A stretch of DNA of 64,000 nt, from the NCBI GenBank assembly GCA_020746105.1, contig CM036658.1, positions 30,777,099 to 30,841,098 on the forward strand. Reading direction: 5' to 3'. Of this stretch, positions 23,805-37,661 are shown one piece after another. The DNA is from Trogon surrucura. Taxonomy: Eukaryota > Chordata > Aves > Trogoniformes > Trogonidae. Made by a program: the position numbers and the translations under genes. The notes beneath the pieces were generated by a model, which saw only the letters and a list, made by a program, of their open reading frames with translations, did not search any database and had not been told where the DNA came from. The stretch's first letter is position 1. The number at the start of each line of letters is the position of its first letter.

Positions 23805-26800
23805 ATCAGGAATTAAAAATGCCTTTTCCATTTAGGAAGCTGCCCTGTTGAGATACTTCTTCTTTCACCCTCAACATGCAGTAGGAAAATGGGAAATCAG
23901 TCTCTACACTAAGCTGTTCCCATCATCCAGGACCACAGCCAGCCTTTGGGACCAACAAAGCCTCTCACTTCTTTCCTCTAGCACGAACTCTGTATAAAAA
24001 AAAAGAAGGATATGTTCACGGACTACACGGACTTCAGACTTCATATCTAGGAATTTTACATTTGTATTGATCTATACTTTAATAGATTAGGTATTAAGTG
24101 CACAGGTGAAGCCCTGCAAATTAAATTTTTAGGTAAATTAACCTTTTTATTTTTCACAGTCAAAGAACAGAATAGGAAAGTGAAGGAGTTAAAGGTTACC
24201 TTGCCTAGCTTCCCTAGTTTTATACCTTTTGAAGTCTAATTCAGGTAAAGGTCATTTTGTGAAGTGAGATGAACAAGTTTATTTTGTTTAATTTTTAGGT
24301 TTTTTAAGAACAAACAGGTTTTGGTAAAATATGATGAGTAAGATGATGACGTAAAGGCAACTCACTAAAAGTCATCTCTAATTTCTCAAATGTTAAAAAA
24401 ATGACACCAGAACAAAACCAGTCTCTAGGCATTCAGGCATTAAAATATCTTTGGTTAAATAGGCCAGGACACTGGCCCTAAAACATTTATTAACTAAGAA
24501 CAAATATTTTTTTTTTTCAAAATAGCTAATAAAATTTCTATCTCAGAAACTATCACCATCATTTGTGATTAAAAATGAAGACAAATCACACAAAGCTAGC
24601 TTTGAGCAATACTGCGCATCTGGAATATGCTTCCCGTGTCCTTAAGAGGAAACTGAAGGTGTTCAACATCCCTGACATACAGTCAGGGGATGGAAATGAA
24701 GAAATAAAAACACTGTTCAGAAAATAAATCCCTTTTAATTATGGCTGCTATCCTTCTCCTCTCTAACCTTCTAAATCAAGCACTGAACATCTGCAATACT
24801 CTGCAAAGAGATTAAATAGTAGGGCACACATGGGCAGCACAGACAGATGTCCTTCAGTTTGTATCTGCTGTATCTGCCTCTAGTCATACAGAAATACAAG
24901 TGTAAGTACATTTTTCTTCACCACCATCTTCTATGTACTCTATAACATAGAAATTAGTGATATCATCTGGAATATTTATAGCTTTTATTCCACTTCATTT
25001 GCTAAAAGAACAAAAAAAATAACCCCAACCCAAAACAGCACTCCATGAAAGATAACACAACACACTGTTCCTTGGTTTATAACTCTTCATTAGAGCTGAG
25101 CAGGAAGAGCTTTCCAGGACTTCCAGGCAAAGCAAGAGCTCTATGAAGAGCAGCCATTTCGGATAAACTCTCTCAAAGAAAGTGCTCTGGCTGGCCCAGA
25201 GAGTAAACTGAAAGCGAAGCAGGACCTACTTATGTAGATGTTTTGTAATGTTTAGAGTTTTTCTGCCAAAACCATGTACACTGTGAAGATGCAAAATTTT
25301 AATGCTTATAGTTGTGCTGATTTGCAAGGCTGCCTGTGCAACTCCCCTACAGACTGGGTATGTCATCACACCCGTCCCAAATGAACAAACTCCATTATGG
25401 CTGCTGCAGTGCACTGCCAAGCCAGGCAGGTAAGAGGCAGTAGACAGCCTCAGGAACACCAACCTGACCCAACATCATCTCCTCCAATAGTGGACAAGCA
25501 GTTCCCTATGGATGGGACAACTTAATTACTGAAAAACTCAATACTGTTTTTACAACATCACATCATGTTGTTCATCAGTAAAGCTTAGATAATACACATG
25601 AGATGCAAAAAAAATACACTGTACAGCTGCTTACCTCAGCAAGGCCCACAAGGAGAGTAGAAAAACATAGCTAGGATTCACATTCAGTGCTCTCTGGAAG
25701 ACAGCAGCTTTGTCTTTGGGGATTACGGGAAGTATTCCAAATGGATTCCTTTTTATCTTCCCCTTAAATAACACTCTGTTTCTTTAGGCCTAATTCCTCA
25801 CCTTGTATATTGCAAGTTTCGAAACCCTGCTCCTGGAATGCTAAGGACATTTGCATAAGATCTCTGCCTTGAGAGATACGTTTTTAATTATCACGATAAT
25901 TTAGGTTTTTTTGAGTAATGGAGAAATAGAGCGTTTTTCAGAGTTACATTTTTTAACGTGTTTAAATGACACTTAGTGAAAAAAATAATGAATTTTTAAC
26001 AGAAGTAGGGAACTAGGTGATCACCCATAGCTTCCCATAACCTTGTTGCAGAAGCATGCAAATGATAGGACTCTACAATCTCCATATACCAGAGGCAGAT
26101 TCACCAATCCCATAGACAAAATATTAATGTTACTCAGCACTGTCAGACATGTTACCAAAAAAAAATAAATTCACATTCAAGAAATTGGTTACACCCTCCC
26201 AAGAGATCCTGCATTACCTAAATTGCCCAGTTGATATACAGATGTCAAAGAAAACAAGGATGAAAATAAGGAAGTACTAAGTCTAAGATGGTAGTTTAAG
26301 TAAGATAGGTAGCTTCTCTAAGTATTTATCTACATCGTCTGAAAATAAATTATATGCTTGCAGATGGTGCCTAAACTGAGCTTTCAAACACTGCTTATTA
26401 CAATATTAAAACTGTCAAATCACTTGAGCAAGCTGAAAAGTATTTCCTGAACAAATGTTTCTTCTCCACTTGCAAGGAAGGCAGAAGGAAGAGTGACTGA
26501 GGAAACAAGAGATGCCAGCCGTGTGATAACATGTATTAATGCTACAAGAGGAAAAGGAGGCTTACCTCTGCAAAAACACTCAGACCAGTAAAACCACTAA
26601 AGTTGTTCTCAAATCTGTGTTTGCACTTTAATCATGTTCTTCCACTTCCTCTTTCTTTTTCTATCCCTGCCTCAAGCTAGATGACACCTTTAGGGGCGGA
26701 AAAAAAAGCGTTTTCCACACATATATTCTGTACAGACCCCAAATACAATCTGAAAAAGAACAATCACACTTCAAAATATTTGAAAAATAAATATTTCTAG

Positions 26801-27692
26801 GTGACACATTTTTACAGGTTTATGTTTTTTAATAGGCTTCTTGAAGATATTTTTCTTCAGTAGTCACTGCCCTGACATGTTGCTGATGCTTATTTCAAAG
26901 AACCAAATTAAATTGTCTATGACCATGCTGAGAAGCCATAGAGAGCTCAGAAAGAAACATGTTCACGAGGGTGAAGAGTAACTGCCTGGACTTTCAGAGC
27001 TGCCAACTACCAAACAAGCAGCAACACAGCCAAAATAAAATACATCTTACAGCTGCAAAAAAACCACACTGGAAATACAGACAAGTCAGTTGGATTTTTT
27101 TTTAGCATACTCTGATACATCCACACAGGGAGACTCCTCTCCAGCCTTCTAAGAAGCCATGAAAAAATTAACTCACATGACATCACCATAAAATTTGTTT
27201 CATCGTCCAAATTCAAAAGTTATTGGCAATAACACCTTGTACCTAAACTTGAGTTAGGTACATTTGCCATGTCATTTACAGAAGATGGCTACACATTAGC
27301 CCAAATGCATCCTATTTTATTAATACAGTTCAACAAGATTTCTAGAGCTGACATTCAGCACTTGCATTATGTAAGTCAGAGGACCCATCTGTAATATCAA
27401 ACTTAGTTTTATTCTTAATAACTCTGGATCTATTTAAAGCTTCAAGGTAATTATTAGCCAATAATACACTAGAATTCCTTTAAAATTGGTAGGTAGCTGG
27501 CAGCTCTCACTAACAAAAGATATGCTTACAGAACAAGAATTGTATCCCTTGAAAGAGGTGACTTAATTTTTCCCAATGAGTCACATGCCTTTTAGGATAT
27601 TAGCTCACTTTGAATTATTTCATAGAAAGGATTATAAAATACTACAAAGCGAATTTCTTTTAATTCTCCTAACCAGCAAACAACACATTTAA
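23805..27692. other. Anonymous AT-rich DNA
   Basis: No repeat family or gene was recognised over 3.9 kb. All ORFs are under 80 codons. The part near 25080-25480 is less AT-rich but without a known match. Confidence 0.55.
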
Positions 27693-28520
27693 ATTTGTCT
27701 ACCTGGACTTTAGTAAAGCCTTTGTCACTGTTTCTCACAGCATTCTCCTGGGGAAACCAGCTGCTGAGGGCCTGGATGGGCGTACTCTTTGCTGGGTTAA
27801 AAACTGGCTGGATGGCCAAGCCCAAAGTGCTGGTGAATTAAGTTTAATCCAGTTGATGGCCAGTCATAAATGGTGCTCCCCAGGGCTCAGTACTGAGGCC
27901 AGTTCTTTTTGATATCTTTATCAATGATCTAGATGAGGGGATCAAATGCTCCCTCTGTAAGTTTGCAGATGACACCAACCTGGGTGGGAGTGTTGATCTG
28001 CTTGAAGGTGGGAAGATTCTACAGAGCGATCTGGACAGGCTAGATAGGTGGGCTGAGGTCAACTGTATGAGGTTCAACAAGACTAAGTGCTGGGTCCTGC
28101 CCTTGGGTCACAACAAACCCGTACAACACTAAAGGCTTGTGGAAGAGTGGCTGGAAAGCCATCCATAGGAATCTGGGAGTGTTATCAGATAGCCAGCTAA
28201 ATAGGAGACAGCAGTGTGCCCAGGTGGCCAAGAAGGCCAACAGGACTAGGGCAGTGATTGTCCCCCCTGTATGCAGTACTGGTGAGGCCGCACCTCATGT
28301 CCTGTGTTCAGTTTTTGGCCTGTCACTCCAAGAAAGACTTTGAGGTACTGGAGTGTGTCCAAAGAAGAGCAACAAAGTTGGGGGACTAGGAGAACAAGTC
28401 TTATGAGGAGCGGCTGAGGGAACTGGGGTTGTTTAGCCTGCAAAAAAAATAAGCCTGAGGGGATACCTTTCACCCTTTATAACTACCTGAAAGGAGGCTG
28501 TCGCAAGGTGAGTGTAGCAA
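27693..28520 (+). mobile_element. CR1 LINE, internal piece of ORF2
   Basis: CR1 reverse-transcriptase coding sequence starting at motif A ('VYLDFSKAF'), through 'WVKNWLDGQAQ', a damaged motif B, the FADDT segment near 27966 and 'VRPHL'-type sequence near 28285, to 'LREL..FSLQ' near 28420. Frames shift several times, for example after 'LDGQAQS', where the 'GVPQGS' part is off frame. The match ends near 28520 without a clear octamer tail. The first catalytic aspartate region is readable. It is a dead fragment. Confidence 0.9.
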
Positions 28521-31500
28521 GGTGAGGAGATAGCCTTGCCAAGGGAGGTTTCGACTGGACTACTAGAGGTCATCTGGGCCAAAAACCCCTGCTCACTTAT
28601 CCTCTGTGCCCCTTGCCTCTTGGAAGAAAGAGAGATTTTATATACTCACACTGAAAGATCCACAAAACAAATCACATGCCAGACATGTAAGTGTTGGTTA
28701 TTGAATTCACACTACATCTCTCAGTCTCCTTTTCAGCATGTTGGTTTTTTCATGCTGATAGACTCTCCTCATACTCTATTGCATCCTGAACTGAAATCAC
28801 TTTACTAAAATAATATAGCACTCACTTTGACACCATGCTATTACATCTCTACTGTTATTGGTCTCTTCTACTACAACCCTACCTTAATTCTCACTTTTTA
28901 TTGAGACGTTAAAAGCAGAAAGCCAGAAAAATAGTATTATATTGAATACTAAGGACACATTATGTTTTGAAACACGGAAACATTGCATTAGAGTCTCTCC
29001 TTAGATATTTTAAGGCCTTGAAACAGCTTCAAAAATGCTCCAAATTTGTTTCCAGTATAATGAGCATTCAAATAAACTCACTCTTACTATGTTAAATACA
29101 GATTTCAACTCATTATAGACAACAGTTAGCAGTTTTACTGTCTTCTCATCTTGCCATAGAGCTTAGCAGTGCAACCTCAGTAAACTAATTATGCTCCTCA
29201 ATGTATTTACATGCTTAAATATCTATAAAATGCTGAAATACTTCTGACTATTGAGTGCTTTATTTTGTGCTCTATGTTTGACTTGCACTAAATTTTTTAG
29301 TTGGAAAACAAAAGCCACAAGAACAGAAACTTAGAAAATTAATTATTAAAAAAATAAAAATAGAATGCTAATAATCTTGAAAGGCTAGGTTACTGCATAT
29401 GAATGCTTCCAACCTTCAAATTACTGTAAGTAACTGCTAAGATGGCAACAGCATTTAAAATCTACAAGCTTCACAGTTATTTTGCTAATAATTAGCCTTC
29501 CTCCCCTATTAAGAGATTCCTCTCCCACAAAAAAGAGCCAAAGCAATATCCTTTTTTTTTTCTTTTTTCTCTTTGCCGGATCACTAGAGAAGAACCTCCA
29601 AACCCAGGATCCTATTTAAAAGTTTACTACTTGCCAAGGTTCTATTAGCAAGCTTTTTTCCTTTAAGTGGAAAGTGAATAAGAGGAGAGAAGCTATTCTT
29701 AAAAGCATGCATTTTTATTGCTCTGCTCTTAATGTCGGTTTTCTCAGCATTAGCTTCCAGGAACTGGCTTTTGTTTTCTCAGCTTTTTTCTGATGACAAG
29801 TCATGTTGTGATAAGTCATATCAGGCTGCATCAGTCATGCAGCAAATATAGTGAAATGCTGAAAACCACTTTTCCCCTCAAAGCCACACTTACTGCAGAA
29901 TTTAAAAGAAGTTTCACAGGAAAAAGTCATGACGGCATGGTCTAGGAGAAAAAAAAAGGCACAGCACTAATGGCCAATTTAATCCCTACATTAATTATGG
30001 TTTTTCACTGGAGCCGAGTGTAATTAATTTCCCATGCTTGTCCAAGAAGGAAATTTCAGCCTGGTTTTTTTTGGTTTCATTTGTCTTCACATAAAGAGGA
30101 GATGCCTAAACCCAACCTGTAAAAGGCAAAAGCAATGGATCTGAGCACCAGATCTGTGCATACACAGAAGTGAAGCCAGAATAAGTAGCATTCTGTACAC
30201 AGCATGCTTAAAAATATCTCTTGCTCTAGCTGACTAAAAGTAATATTCACTGCAGCCACAAAGTAGAGCTTTCAGAGCTTCACCACTAAAGGTCTCCTCA
30301 AAAAAACCCACGAGTTCAATTAACATACAAGATACTTTTAAACTTGGAGAACTAAAATCAAACAGTAAGAGCGTTCATATAGGCAGTAACGGTATGTTAG
30401 AGAGTTTTATAAAACCAGGATCAGTAAAATACAGTCTTCCTGAAACAGATACTGCATACAGCCTCATACACACCTGGAAGAGAAGAAAGCAGTAGAATTA
30501 AGGGGACTTCCAGCTCCAGAAGCTTTATGTGATACAATACTGATTCCCATGACAAAAGACATCTCAACTGCTTGCTCTTCTCTTGCCTATCTGATCAGGT
30601 CCATTCTGACAACTTCATCCAAATGGCACTGCTTTGAAATCCTTACATCAGTCCTGACAGAAGCTGTTCATTTCCTCTTCCTCCAGAAAAAAAAGCCTTC
30701 TCACAGCCTGCAAGAATTGTTTATTGGCAAAGCAGGGAGACCAGTGCTCATAAAAACTGAAGTGTGAAAGTAGAAGAGGAACTGATAAGATCAGTGCAAA
30801 AATGCATTAGTTGTACTAACATATGGGATGTCTTTACCTCTGAGATGAAAAAAATTCACCAAAGAAATCAGGCTCTCCAAAATTCACAATAGCTTAAAAA
30901 ATACATTTTTCCAACAGTGCATTTGAATATATTTACTCCCAGCTCTTTACACTCTTTAGGTCTTTGCACCAAATGCACTACTGCAGTGACAGCAGCTGTA
31001 AATCTTTAAATCCTCAACATTCACCTACAATGAAAGGTGTGCCAGCAATGTCTATATTTGACAACAGGTTTGGAGTTCGGAGACTTTAGGAACCACACAA
31101 ACAAGAATCACAGAACCTAGTAGTGCAGAGGAAGCTTGTAATCTGGGGGAAACTGACAGTGCAGCAATACTTAAAGGGAGATGGCAGGTTTGGGGATTGC
31201 ATTGCTTTGCAAAAACAGAGCAGGGCTGTCTTTGAAAAATTACTTGTAACAGGTTTCTGTGGTTTATAGTCTTGTAGTGAGTAAACAGTGGGGAAAAAAG
31301 AAAGAGGCAGTAATGTCATCTGTCCACTAGCATCTCCAGCTTCACCAGAGAAGGCTGTAATTAACTGGGAGCAGGTGAGCCATCAATCCATTTCTAGGAT
31401 CCAGTTCTTGCTCTGTTGCAGTCACTTGTTCTCAGAGACAGGTTCTGCTGCCACTGACAAATAAAGGCTTCCATTCCTCAAGACAGAGTCATTACTGATA

Positions 31501-33356
31501 GAGAAAAAGGGCAGCTATACAAGAAGGTAGTTATTCTGTGATCTATAACATCCGTGTATTGTGCTGTGCACTCTTACTCATACACCCTGCTGAACAGTTT
31601 TCATAATTTTTACAGGCCAAAAATATAGTTACACTCTGTTGGTAGGAGGCTGGTGAAAAACATCAGCGACTGCTGAGGAAGAGAGTAGTCATCAGCAACT
31701 GTACAGATTATAGCAACATCCTTTTCCGACGCCTTGAGAAAGATAAACTTGTGTCGTCCAGAACTATCCAAATGTTCTTGCAAAGATGACTATGTAACGA
31801 GTCTTACCTGAAAGAGCTTCCTCTCTACTGGAACACCTTTTCAAGCATTACCTGTTTCATTTCCTATTCCCCATCCTTCACTGTGTGCCCTCACTTAGCC
31901 TTGCAGCACAGACAGCAACAGCACAGTATCCATGATTAACCCACAGCATTAGATTTTCAGGCGAGAATTTATAAGCCTTCCCCAATGACAACCGACAGAG
32001 ACAGCACAGATATTTCTACAGAAGAACATTATCTTCCATCTCTCTCCTCCTACAAAATATGTGGAAAGCCATAGCTGAACTAATCATACTGATAAATAAT
32101 GCTTTCCTGTGCTTCCAGTTAATACTCACCCATTGACTTCTTTCTTATCCTTACACAATAAACCACTGGGCATATTCTTCTACATAATCTGGTACAATAT
32201 GACCCTGATAAGTAACTGAGTAACATTTTGAATCACAAAGTACTTGTGGAAGCAACCTGTGGATTTCTTTCCCTTCACCCAATTACTGACTGAGTCTACT
32301 CCACTTTCCAGCCAGGAGTATTTTGTTCTAAGCAGCAATTCAAATGCTTGCACAAACTCTAGGAAGCCTGGTGGCAGGGTATGGTGGTCCCTGAAGCAAA
32401 ATTAAGACAGCTGTGTATCGACTCTCTCAGATGCTGTTTTCGGTTTTGCTTTTTCCTCTTGAACTAAAATCTTTCACATATGGAACTTAAAAGGGCCAAG
32501 TCCATTTTCCTGTATTCTGGTCATGTCATCCATTCCCTGCAATAGTTCAGTACTTCAGATCTGCACCTCAACCAAGGACATGCTGTAACATCCCCCTGCT
32601 CGCAAGACAAACACATTCAATGAATAGAGAGCATACTTGTTCAACATAAAATACTTGCGTCTATTTCTTTAGTGAAAGGACTCAAGGAGTCACACAGAAA
32701 GGTTTAGAGTGGCTCATTTTTGTCTATTTCCAAAACGTCTGGATTATAGTTTTTTGACTTTGCATTAGCTGCAGGTTCTCCTCACCTCTGATGCCTCAGA
32801 TACACGTCCCTTAAAACGCTGATGTTAGGGGTCTTTAAACTCAGTAAACTATCAATCAAATTCACCTCGGGTCCCAAAAACGATTTAAAAAATCACCTTC
32901 TTGGAAACAAGTGTGGCATGACTGATTCAATATTCCTTCTCTTGCCTTTATTGTAACCTGACAGCTTTTTTTCTTTTAAAACTTTGAATAGTGTATTGTT
33001 CAGGATGTTCACTTCAACAGCTTGTTACTACCAGACCTGTTAAAATTTAGTTTTGTACTAATAACCACAATCTTCCATCTCTGGAGACTGTATTACATTT
33101 CAGGAAAGTCAGAATAAGCTTCATACCCTAACAAAATCTGTCTCTAATCATAAATGCCATCATAATGCATTGACAATTCAGTGCTCTTAGTGAATGTCAG
33201 CTGCAAATTGCTCCTGCACCTAAACTTGAAATGTCCCTCTGAAGCTGCAACAAAGCACTTACCCAAATCTCCCCCTTTCTTACAGCAAACTAAAACCAAA
33301 TGCCCTCTTCGACTTGAAACTGGCATAACACTTGAAATGTCTAATCATTGTGAATT
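28521..33356. other. Anonymous DNA, 4.8 kb
   Basis: No gene or known repeat was recognised. A small motif cluster at 29791-29843 is listed separately. ORFs are 90 codons or shorter. This is the longest recognised-repeat-free stretch in the middle of the window. Confidence 0.5.
29791..29843. promoter_or_regulatory. Possible bZIP-type motif cluster
   Basis: Two near-copies of GAYAAGTCAT lie at 29794-29803 and 29809-29818, followed by a 19-bp palindrome at 29825-29843 (GCTGCAT, 5-nt spacer, ATGCAGC) whose centre CATCAGTCATG resembles AP-1/MAF-type sites. This is a visible pattern only; function is inferred and could be chance in 64 kb. Confidence 0.25.
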
Positions 33357-33371
33357 AAAAAAAAAAAAAAA
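33357..33371. repeat. A15 run at edge of LTR C
   Basis: Fifteen adenines immediately before LTR C sequence begins. Confidence 0.9.
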
Positions 33372-33665
33372 GTTGGGGGGAGGAGGTACAACAGTCAGGA
33401 GTGAAGTCGAGCTTGAAAAGAAGGAAGAGGCGGGTGGAAAGTGTTTTAAATTTTGCCTTTGGTTCTCACCATTCTAATCTATTTTTAATCAGAAATAAAT
33501 TAATTTCTACAAGTCACCTCTGTTTTCCCCATGACAGTAATTGCTGAGTGATCTCCCTTGTCCTCATCTCAATCCACAAGCTTTTGCATCTCATCTTCTC
33601 CCCTGTCCTAGTGAGGAAGGGAGTGACAGGACAGCTGGGTAGGGGTCTGGCAGCCACCCAAAGTG
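33371..33665 (+). mobile_element. ERVL-like LTR C, 3' part only
   Basis: About 295 bp match the last part of the LTR A/B family: 'ggggggaggaggt', a poly(A) signal at 33494-33499, 'tgatctcccttgtcctcatc', 'cttctcccctgtcc' and 'gtgacaggacagctgggtag'. The U3 and most of the transcribed part are missing and the final CACGACA-like end is decayed. No target duplication is visible. Confidence 0.85.
33494..33499 (+). terminator. LTR C poly(A) signal
   Basis: AATAAA at the conserved position of this LTR family. Confidence 0.6.
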
Positions 33666-35719
33666 GTTTGGTTTTTTTTGCTGCCAAGCAGCTTTGCTGT
33701 CATCATAACTATCATATCTGGAAGAAACCCTGCAGAAAAACATTTTAATAGCATTTTTAGCATTTTACATTTTATAGAATAAATTACTGTGTTTTCAAAG
33801 GGAAAATATTTTTTGAAGGATAGACTCAAATAATTTCACTATTTTTTTAAAACTGAACTGGCATTGAAAAAAACAATTCAGAAACTGCTAAAGCCACTGC
33901 AATCCTCTCATCTCAGGCAAGAGCCAAAAAAGAATACACCCTTAATCATCCAGGCAGTTAAATGGTCACTAGAGACAAACTTACTCAGCACCTAATGAGA
34001 TAAAATTAGGAAGATTAAATCTAATTAAGGGCCTTTTAAAGAACAGTCCACAAGTAAATATCTCTTTATAAAACTTGTGCTTGTCATCAAAGCCAAACAG
34101 ATAAAAGCAGATTTTAAAACATCAAAGATGAATTCTGACTGTAAAACAATCTTACATTTTTAATTATTTCTTTAAAAATTACTTAAAATTACCATTAACA
34201 AATACAAAAATACGAGTGCATTATTAATAATAAACTTACACAAACAAAGGAGAATGTAGTTTCTTTATTAGCAGAAACCCAGCCAATACTAGTACTGTCA
34301 TTAGACTTTCCTTAGACCTCTCACCCAGTTTTTACAGACTTAGGAAATGGCATTAATTACTGAAACATACCTGCTGTCCTTACATTGATTTTACTTATAA
34401 ACTTAAAATTCCACGTGTGACAAACTGCAGCATTTTACCAATGTAAGAAATCATTCCTGTTAAGAACCGTACGGTTTTCAACATCTTCATTTGAATTAAG
34501 AATGAAATGCTTTTGAAATCAGCTTCAAATGAACAACAAACTCATTTTTGAAACAGTGAGGACTATGACACAGAATTAAGACCCTTCTGCACATCCAGTG
34601 TTTCTTACAAGAGAAGAGAATACCGGTTTCCAAACACCTATCACAAAATCTTAGTGTACTAATGGCAAATCAAGATATAAAGTCTTGCATACGGAAGTGT
34701 CTATAGCAAATTGGCTGGTGTACTGCTACTCCACACAAACACTGCAGAAGTGGTAGAACAGTGACATCAGCAGATCTGGTAATGTACAGGAGGATAGCTC
34801 TAACATTTAATGAGGTCCACAAATTGAGAGCCTAGAACTGAATGGAGTGCCTTGGACTATATCCAACTCCAGACAATGATCACACAGTCAGGATTTTGTT
34901 CTCATGAATGAACTTCCACATGTATTCTGTAATATTCCATTAATGAATTGTGAGTTACGAGAAAAGCCAGCTGCTGAGGACAGTCCCATTGCTGCTCCCT
35001 TTGCTAGCCATTTAGCCCAATAAGCCAGATGTTGATGGGAATTCTGGGTTAAGTTGTTACAAGATATAGAGTGGCTTATAAGGAATGTCATTACTTGTCC
35101 CCAGATTTTTTGCATCTACTTGTTTTGATATGTGTTGGCTGTTTCCTGTCCCATGTTTCATGTTTGTCCAGTCTTGAAAAATGGCACTTTTTAGATTAAT
35201 TCATCTTTCCAACAATCTTGCACAGGTAATTCACATCACCTGTTTCCATCTGTAGTAGTTTCTGCCACGAGGAGACGGAGGAACCAGTCAACTTACTTAC
35301 ATCCAACACCGAGGGTATCTTCACACTGCCACCCTCTGTCTGCTCCAACTGTTAAGAGCATTTTACTTTCCTTGTAAGCCTCTTCTCTCAGTGCTGCTTC
35401 TGTCCTTTCTCATTTGTCTGTGCCTGTATAAATCACTAACTTAGAACAAGAGCAAAATGCTTCAATACAAAGTGATAAAAATAGCCCCATTCTGGAAAAG
35501 AGTTCAAAGTGCAACAAACCTTGTAACTTGCACATTTATTTACTTAAGTTTAAATAATAAGGAGCTGCCATTTTAAGCCCCTTAAAATGTGTGAATGAAT
35601 GCCATATGAAGTATTGAAAGCAAGGTTTGTGGTAAGGACTAGTCCATCAGCAAGTCGCAAGGACAGTGGAAAAAGCAGTCTTGGAGGGGAAATGTGATTT
35701 TGAAAGGGGGAGGAGTGAT

Positions 35720-35764
35720 ATTTTAAATTATTTTTAAAATTATTTTTAAATTATTTTTTTAAAT
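35720..35764. repeat. A/T-rich tandem, unit like ATTTTTAAATT
   Basis: About three to four imperfect copies of a 12-14 bp A/T unit. Low-complexity DNA. Confidence 0.75.
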
Positions 35765-36302
35765 GACAAGCATAAAGAAAGGGAGAAAGAAGCAGTGAGA
35801 AGTAATCAATGCAAACGAACTGAATGGCTCTAGAGAAGAGAATGAGCATACACTACATTATAAACACATTATCCTTATACACATATAAATACTAAAAAGT
35901 TCTTTTTAATGGGTCTCTAAGCAAACATTGCTTCAACCAGGTTTAGTAAGTGCTAATGTTTAAATTATCTGTTATATTAAAACACAGATTTCTTACTCTG
36001 TAATAGTAACTTCATACTATAATGTAATTTATAACTTTAGGTGTATAGCTTGAAATTTCTACATATAACACAACATTAAGAACAAAATTTTTTATGACTA
36101 ATACTTCAAATACAAACATTTGCTCCCCTCATTCTTTTTTAGTACTGGTTAGATAATTGTACCAGTGAACACTTCAGGTGAAAAAAAAAACCCAAAGCCC
36201 TACAAAAAAGTTTGGTCCAAATTCTGGTAATCTTACAAACAGGACTAAGCTTGTCAGAAAGGCATTTTCACAGCCTACTGCAGGACACGAGCGCATGCAG
36301 GA

Positions 36303-36313
36303 CCCCCCCCCCC
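36303..36313. repeat. C11 homopolymer
   Basis: Eleven cytosines in a row, unusual in this AT-rich window and prone to length error. Confidence 0.9.
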
Positions 36314-36620
36314 ACACGACTGAACTCTATCGTAGCAGGGATGGTTTACGGCACACTGCACCTACTTACCCATAGTCCACCAGAACACTCTTGTTTTAAC
36401 CTATGCCCATTAAGGACCTTCTGATAAAGTACCAGAATTTGACAAATGCAAATCCACAATCCCTTCTAAATCTGTATGTCTTGTCCTTCAAGGCATCTCC
36501 TGCAGCTGAAGACCTGACATTTTACCCTGTAGCCAATGGGAATGCTTAAGCCACAATGGGGTGTGCAGCCAAAATCACTCGTGTTCAGCCTTGGTCATTA
36601 CCACACAGAAGCCACAGCAT

Positions 36621-36625
36621 ATTGG
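36621..36625. repeat. Probable target duplication of LTR D, left
   Basis: ATTGG before the opening TG; ACTGG follows the closing CA at 38198-38202. One mismatch in five. Confidence 0.55.
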
Positions 36626-36878
36626 TGTCCTGGTTTTAGCTAAAAAACCCAGTTCTGTTTAGTGATTTTTACTCTCCAGTTTAGACTCTTCTAGATTGCT
36701 GCACGTTCTGAAGTTAGCAGCATGGTTTTGAAGACAGTGTGTACTACTGGCAGTGATAACACCTGATGTTTACAGTTGCTGCCTGGGACTGGGATGCAGA
36801 AAGGCTCTTGCTGATACTTATTCCTATAGTGACCAAGGCTTTTGTGTGTCACGCTGGGGGTGCCGGGGTCACAAGGAA
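36626..36878 (+). mobile_element. LTR D, left part
   Basis: Opens TGTCCTGGTTTTAGC and continues through 'gttgctgcctgggactggga' and 'tatagtgaccaagg', shared with LTR E at 54608 onward. It breaks at 'gtcacaaggaa', where a minus-strand CR1 starts. Together with the right part the LTR is about 790 bp without the CR1. This family differs from LTR A/B/C. Confidence 0.85.
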
Positions 36879-37661
36879 TCAAAGCATTGTCAGGGCTGGA
36901 AGGGACATTAATGATGATCTCACTCCAACTCCCCCACCACGGGCACGGACATCCCCCATCCGATCAGGCTGCTCAGAGCCCCATCCAGCCTGGTCTTAAA
37001 AACTTTCGGGGATGGGGCTTCCACCACCTCTCTGGGCAACCTGTGCCAGTGTCTCACCACGCCCATGGTGAAGAGCTTCTTCCTGAAGTCCAACCTGAAC
37101 CGATCCATCTCTAGCTTTAATTCATTCCCCCTGGTCCTACCACTACCCAACATCTAAAAAGCCCCTCACCAGCTTCCTTGTAGGCCCCCTTGAGATACTG
37201 GAACGCCACAATAAGGTCTCCTCGGAGCCTTCTCTTCTGCAGACTGAACAGCCCCAACTCTCCCAGTCTGTCTTCACAGGAGAGGTGCCCCAGCCCTCTG
37301 ATCACCCTCGCGGCCCTTCTCTGAACACGCTCCAGCACGTCCGTATCTTTCTTGTGCTGTGGGCTCCAGAACTGGACGCAGTACTCCAGGTGGGGTCTCA
37401 CGAGAGTGGAACAGAGGGGGAGAATCACCTCCCTCAACCTGCTGGCCAGGCACTTCTTGATGCAGCCCAGGACACAACTGGCTTTCTGGGCTGCAAGTGC
37501 ACACTGACGGCTCATGTTGAGCTTCTCATCCACCAGTACCCCCAGGTTCTTTTCTTCAGGACTGCTCTCAAACCAGTCCCTGCCCAGCCTATATCAGTAC
37601 TTGCGATTGCCCTGACCCAGATGGAGGACCTTGCACTTGGTCTTCTTGAACTTCATGAGGT
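36879..37661 (-). mobile_element. CR1 LINE inserted in LTR D
   Basis: A minus-strand, 5'-truncated CR1 of about 780 bp. From its 5' end (right) it encodes 'LMKFKKTKCKVLHLGQGN'-type sequence, then 'NMSRQCALAAQKAS', 'REVILPL', '[15 protein letters not shown]', '[20 protein letters not shown]' and '[15 protein letters not shown]', followed by the 3' UTR. The tail at the left is decayed. One frame is open from 37533 to 37117. Both edges join LTR D sequence, as the intact order in LTR E shows. Confidence 0.93.

Larger units (their letters stand above)
33666..36625. other. Anonymous AT-rich DNA
   Basis: No gene was recognised. It contains an A/T tandem stretch at 35720-35764 and a C11 run at 36303-36313. 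ORFs are under 80 codons. Confidence 0.5.

Noticed and set aside
24600-24700. Possible old LINE fragment ('catctggaatatgcttcc')
   Set aside because: The match to a LINE coding segment covers only a few codons and does not extend either way.
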